This document shows, one piece after another, positions 63,067-64,000 of a DNA stretch of 64,000 bases. Both the position numbers and the translations under genes were made by a program. Every line of letters starts with the position of its first letter. The stretch's first letter is position 1. A model generated the notes under the pieces. It had not been told where the DNA came from. It did no database searches and worked only from the letters and a program-made list of their open reading frames with translations. Source of the stretch: Cellulomonas terrae (GTDB taxonomy: Bacteria; Actinomycetota; Actinomycetes; Actinomycetales; Cellulomonadaceae); the NCBI RefSeq assembly GCF_007990265.1, contig NZ_BJWH01000020.1, positions 27,409-91,408 of the forward strand, in the 5' to 3' direction.

Positions 63067-63214
63067 GGCGATGCAGCACAAGCGCACCACGAGCCACTGA
63101 CACGACCGCCGGGACGACCCGTCGCCGCAGGTCAGGAGCCCGTGATCGCGAGCTGGTACAGGCGGGGAAGGCCGGGCGTGCTGCACGGCGACCGCCGGAC
63201 GGAGGAGGAGCGCA

Positions 63215-63967
63215 GTGACGGACACAGGGGACGCGTCCCAGCCCGAGAAGGACCTGGCGACGGTCCACACGCTCCCGGACGGCGCGCCGGGATCGGACGG
63301 CCTCACGGCGCGCCAGCGCCTCGTGCTGGACACCATCCGCTCGTCGGTGGAGTCCCGCGGCTACCCGCCGAGCATGCGAGAGATCGGTGAGGCGGTCGGT
63401 CTCACCAGCCCGTCCAGCGTCAAGCACCAGCTCATGGCGCTCGAGCGCAAGGGGTACCTGCGTCGCGACCCCAACCGACCGCGCGCGATCGAGGTCGTAC
63501 AGGCCGACGACTCGCGCGGCGTGGGCACCTGGACGGCCCCCGACGGCAGCCGCTCCGCGTTCCCGGACCAGGGGGACGGCGAGCGCCTGCCCGCACCCTC
63601 CTACGTCCCGGTCGTCGGCCGGATCGCCGCCGGAGGACCGATCCTCGCGGAGCAGGTCGTCGAGGACGTCTTCCCGCTCCCCCGCCAGCTCGTCGGCGAC
63701 GGCGACCTCTTCCTGCTCAAGGTCGTCGGCGACTCGATGATCGACGCCGCCATCTGCGACGGCGACTGGGTCGTCGTCCGGCGTCAGCCGGTGGCCGAGA
63801 ACGGCGAGATCGTGGCGGCCATGATCGACGGCGAGGCCACGGTCAAGACCCTCAAGCGCATCGACGGCCACGTCTGGCTCATGCCGCACAACCCCGCGTA
63901 CTCGCCCATCCCGGGCGACGAGTCGACCATCCTCGGCCGCGTCGTGAGCGTCCTGCGCAGCCTCTGA
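63215..63967 (+). CDS. lexA: SOS repressor LexA
   Basis: A 250-residue repressor. N-terminal winged helix-turn-helix ([53 protein letters not shown], about 30-82), linker, and S24 peptidase domain. The self-cleavage bond is Ala139-Gly140 in [10 protein letters not shown]; catalytic Ser174 in VGDSMID and Lys211 in ATVKTL. The start is a GTG at 63215 with GGAGGAG 4 bases upstream. Boxes for this protein are seen before lexA, the LysM gene and HEPN-dinB in this window. Confidence 0.97.
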   Translation: MTDTGDASQPEKDLATVHTLPDGAPGSDGLTARQRLVLDTIRSSVESRGYPPSMREIGEAVGLTSPSSVKHQLMALERKGYLRRDPNRPRAIEVVQADDSRGVGTWTAPDGSRSAFPDQGDGERLPAPSYVPVVGRIAAGGPILAEQVVEDVFPLPRQLVGDGDLFLLKVVGDSMIDAAICDGDWVVVRRQPVAENGEIVAAMIDGEATVKTLKRIDGHVWLMPHNPAYSPIPGDESTILGRVVSVLRSL

Positions 63968-64000
63968 GGTGCTGTCGTCGGGCCGCACCCCGGGCGGGGT

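Overview
The window reads as chromosomal core sequence of a very GC-rich, non-motile-type actinobacterium. The mraZ-to-divIVA division cluster has no ftsA, and DivIVA/Wag31, SepF, a PriA-type HisA, DUF1844, DUF3040, DUF5302 and SAV_6107-HEPN families are all present. GTG starts are very frequent. Gene content and order fit Micrococcales, probably Cellulomonadaceae; this is an inference from families, not a database match. There is no phage, IS element, CRISPR array, tRNA or rRNA that I can support.

Layout. 1-2840: the 5' part of infC (IF-3, ATC start, runs off the left edge) with a structured leader, DUF1844, and an MFS transporter. 2959-4765: a coiled-coil membrane protein, a lipoprotein serine protease and a YtfJ-like protein. 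4762-15151 (minus strand): a histidine operon hisD-[oleA-oleBC-oleD]-hisC-hisB-unknown-hisH-like-priA-sseB. A complete long-chain olefin (OleABCD) set sits inside it, and the HisH-like protein lacks its catalytic cysteine. 15251-16913: S4 RNA-binding protein, ArsR/SRPBCC pair, peroxiredoxin. 16894-22998 (minus): dksA-like, lspA, rluD, GNAT, dnaE.

23162-41523 (minus) is the division and wall cluster: mraZ, rsmH, ftsL, ftsI, murE, murF, mraY, murD, ftsW, murG, murC, ftsQ, ftsZ, pgeF, sepF, yggT, divIVA. The genes are almost all coupled by 1-8 bp overlaps. A ladder of 10-bp repeats precedes mraZ, and ftsZ has its own promoter with a palindrome. Divergent from it (41894-46427) is a moxR-DUF58-transglutaminase operon.

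46372-64000 is a mosaic. It holds DUF3040 (with a perfect 33-bp tandem duplication), an SOS-controlled HEPN-dinB operon whose DinB has two altered active-site positions, a spermidine-synthase-like protein, a cold-shock protein, PAC2, a three-gene phosphatase/CHASE3 kinase/response-regulator module, a HelD-like helicase, serA, an aldo/keto reductase, an S9 peptidase, nrdR, and a divergent LysM/lexA pair with three LexA boxes.

The most interesting unexplained signal is at 62290-62468. A near-consensus DtxR/IdeR iron box lies exactly over the -10 of a good minus-strand promoter, about 110 bases before a strong stem-loop, with no convincing gene between them. It looks like an iron-controlled small RNA, or an iron-controlled leader of nrdR. 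Other points of note are the cysteine-less HisH, the DinB catalytic-site changes and the ole cluster embedded in the his operon.
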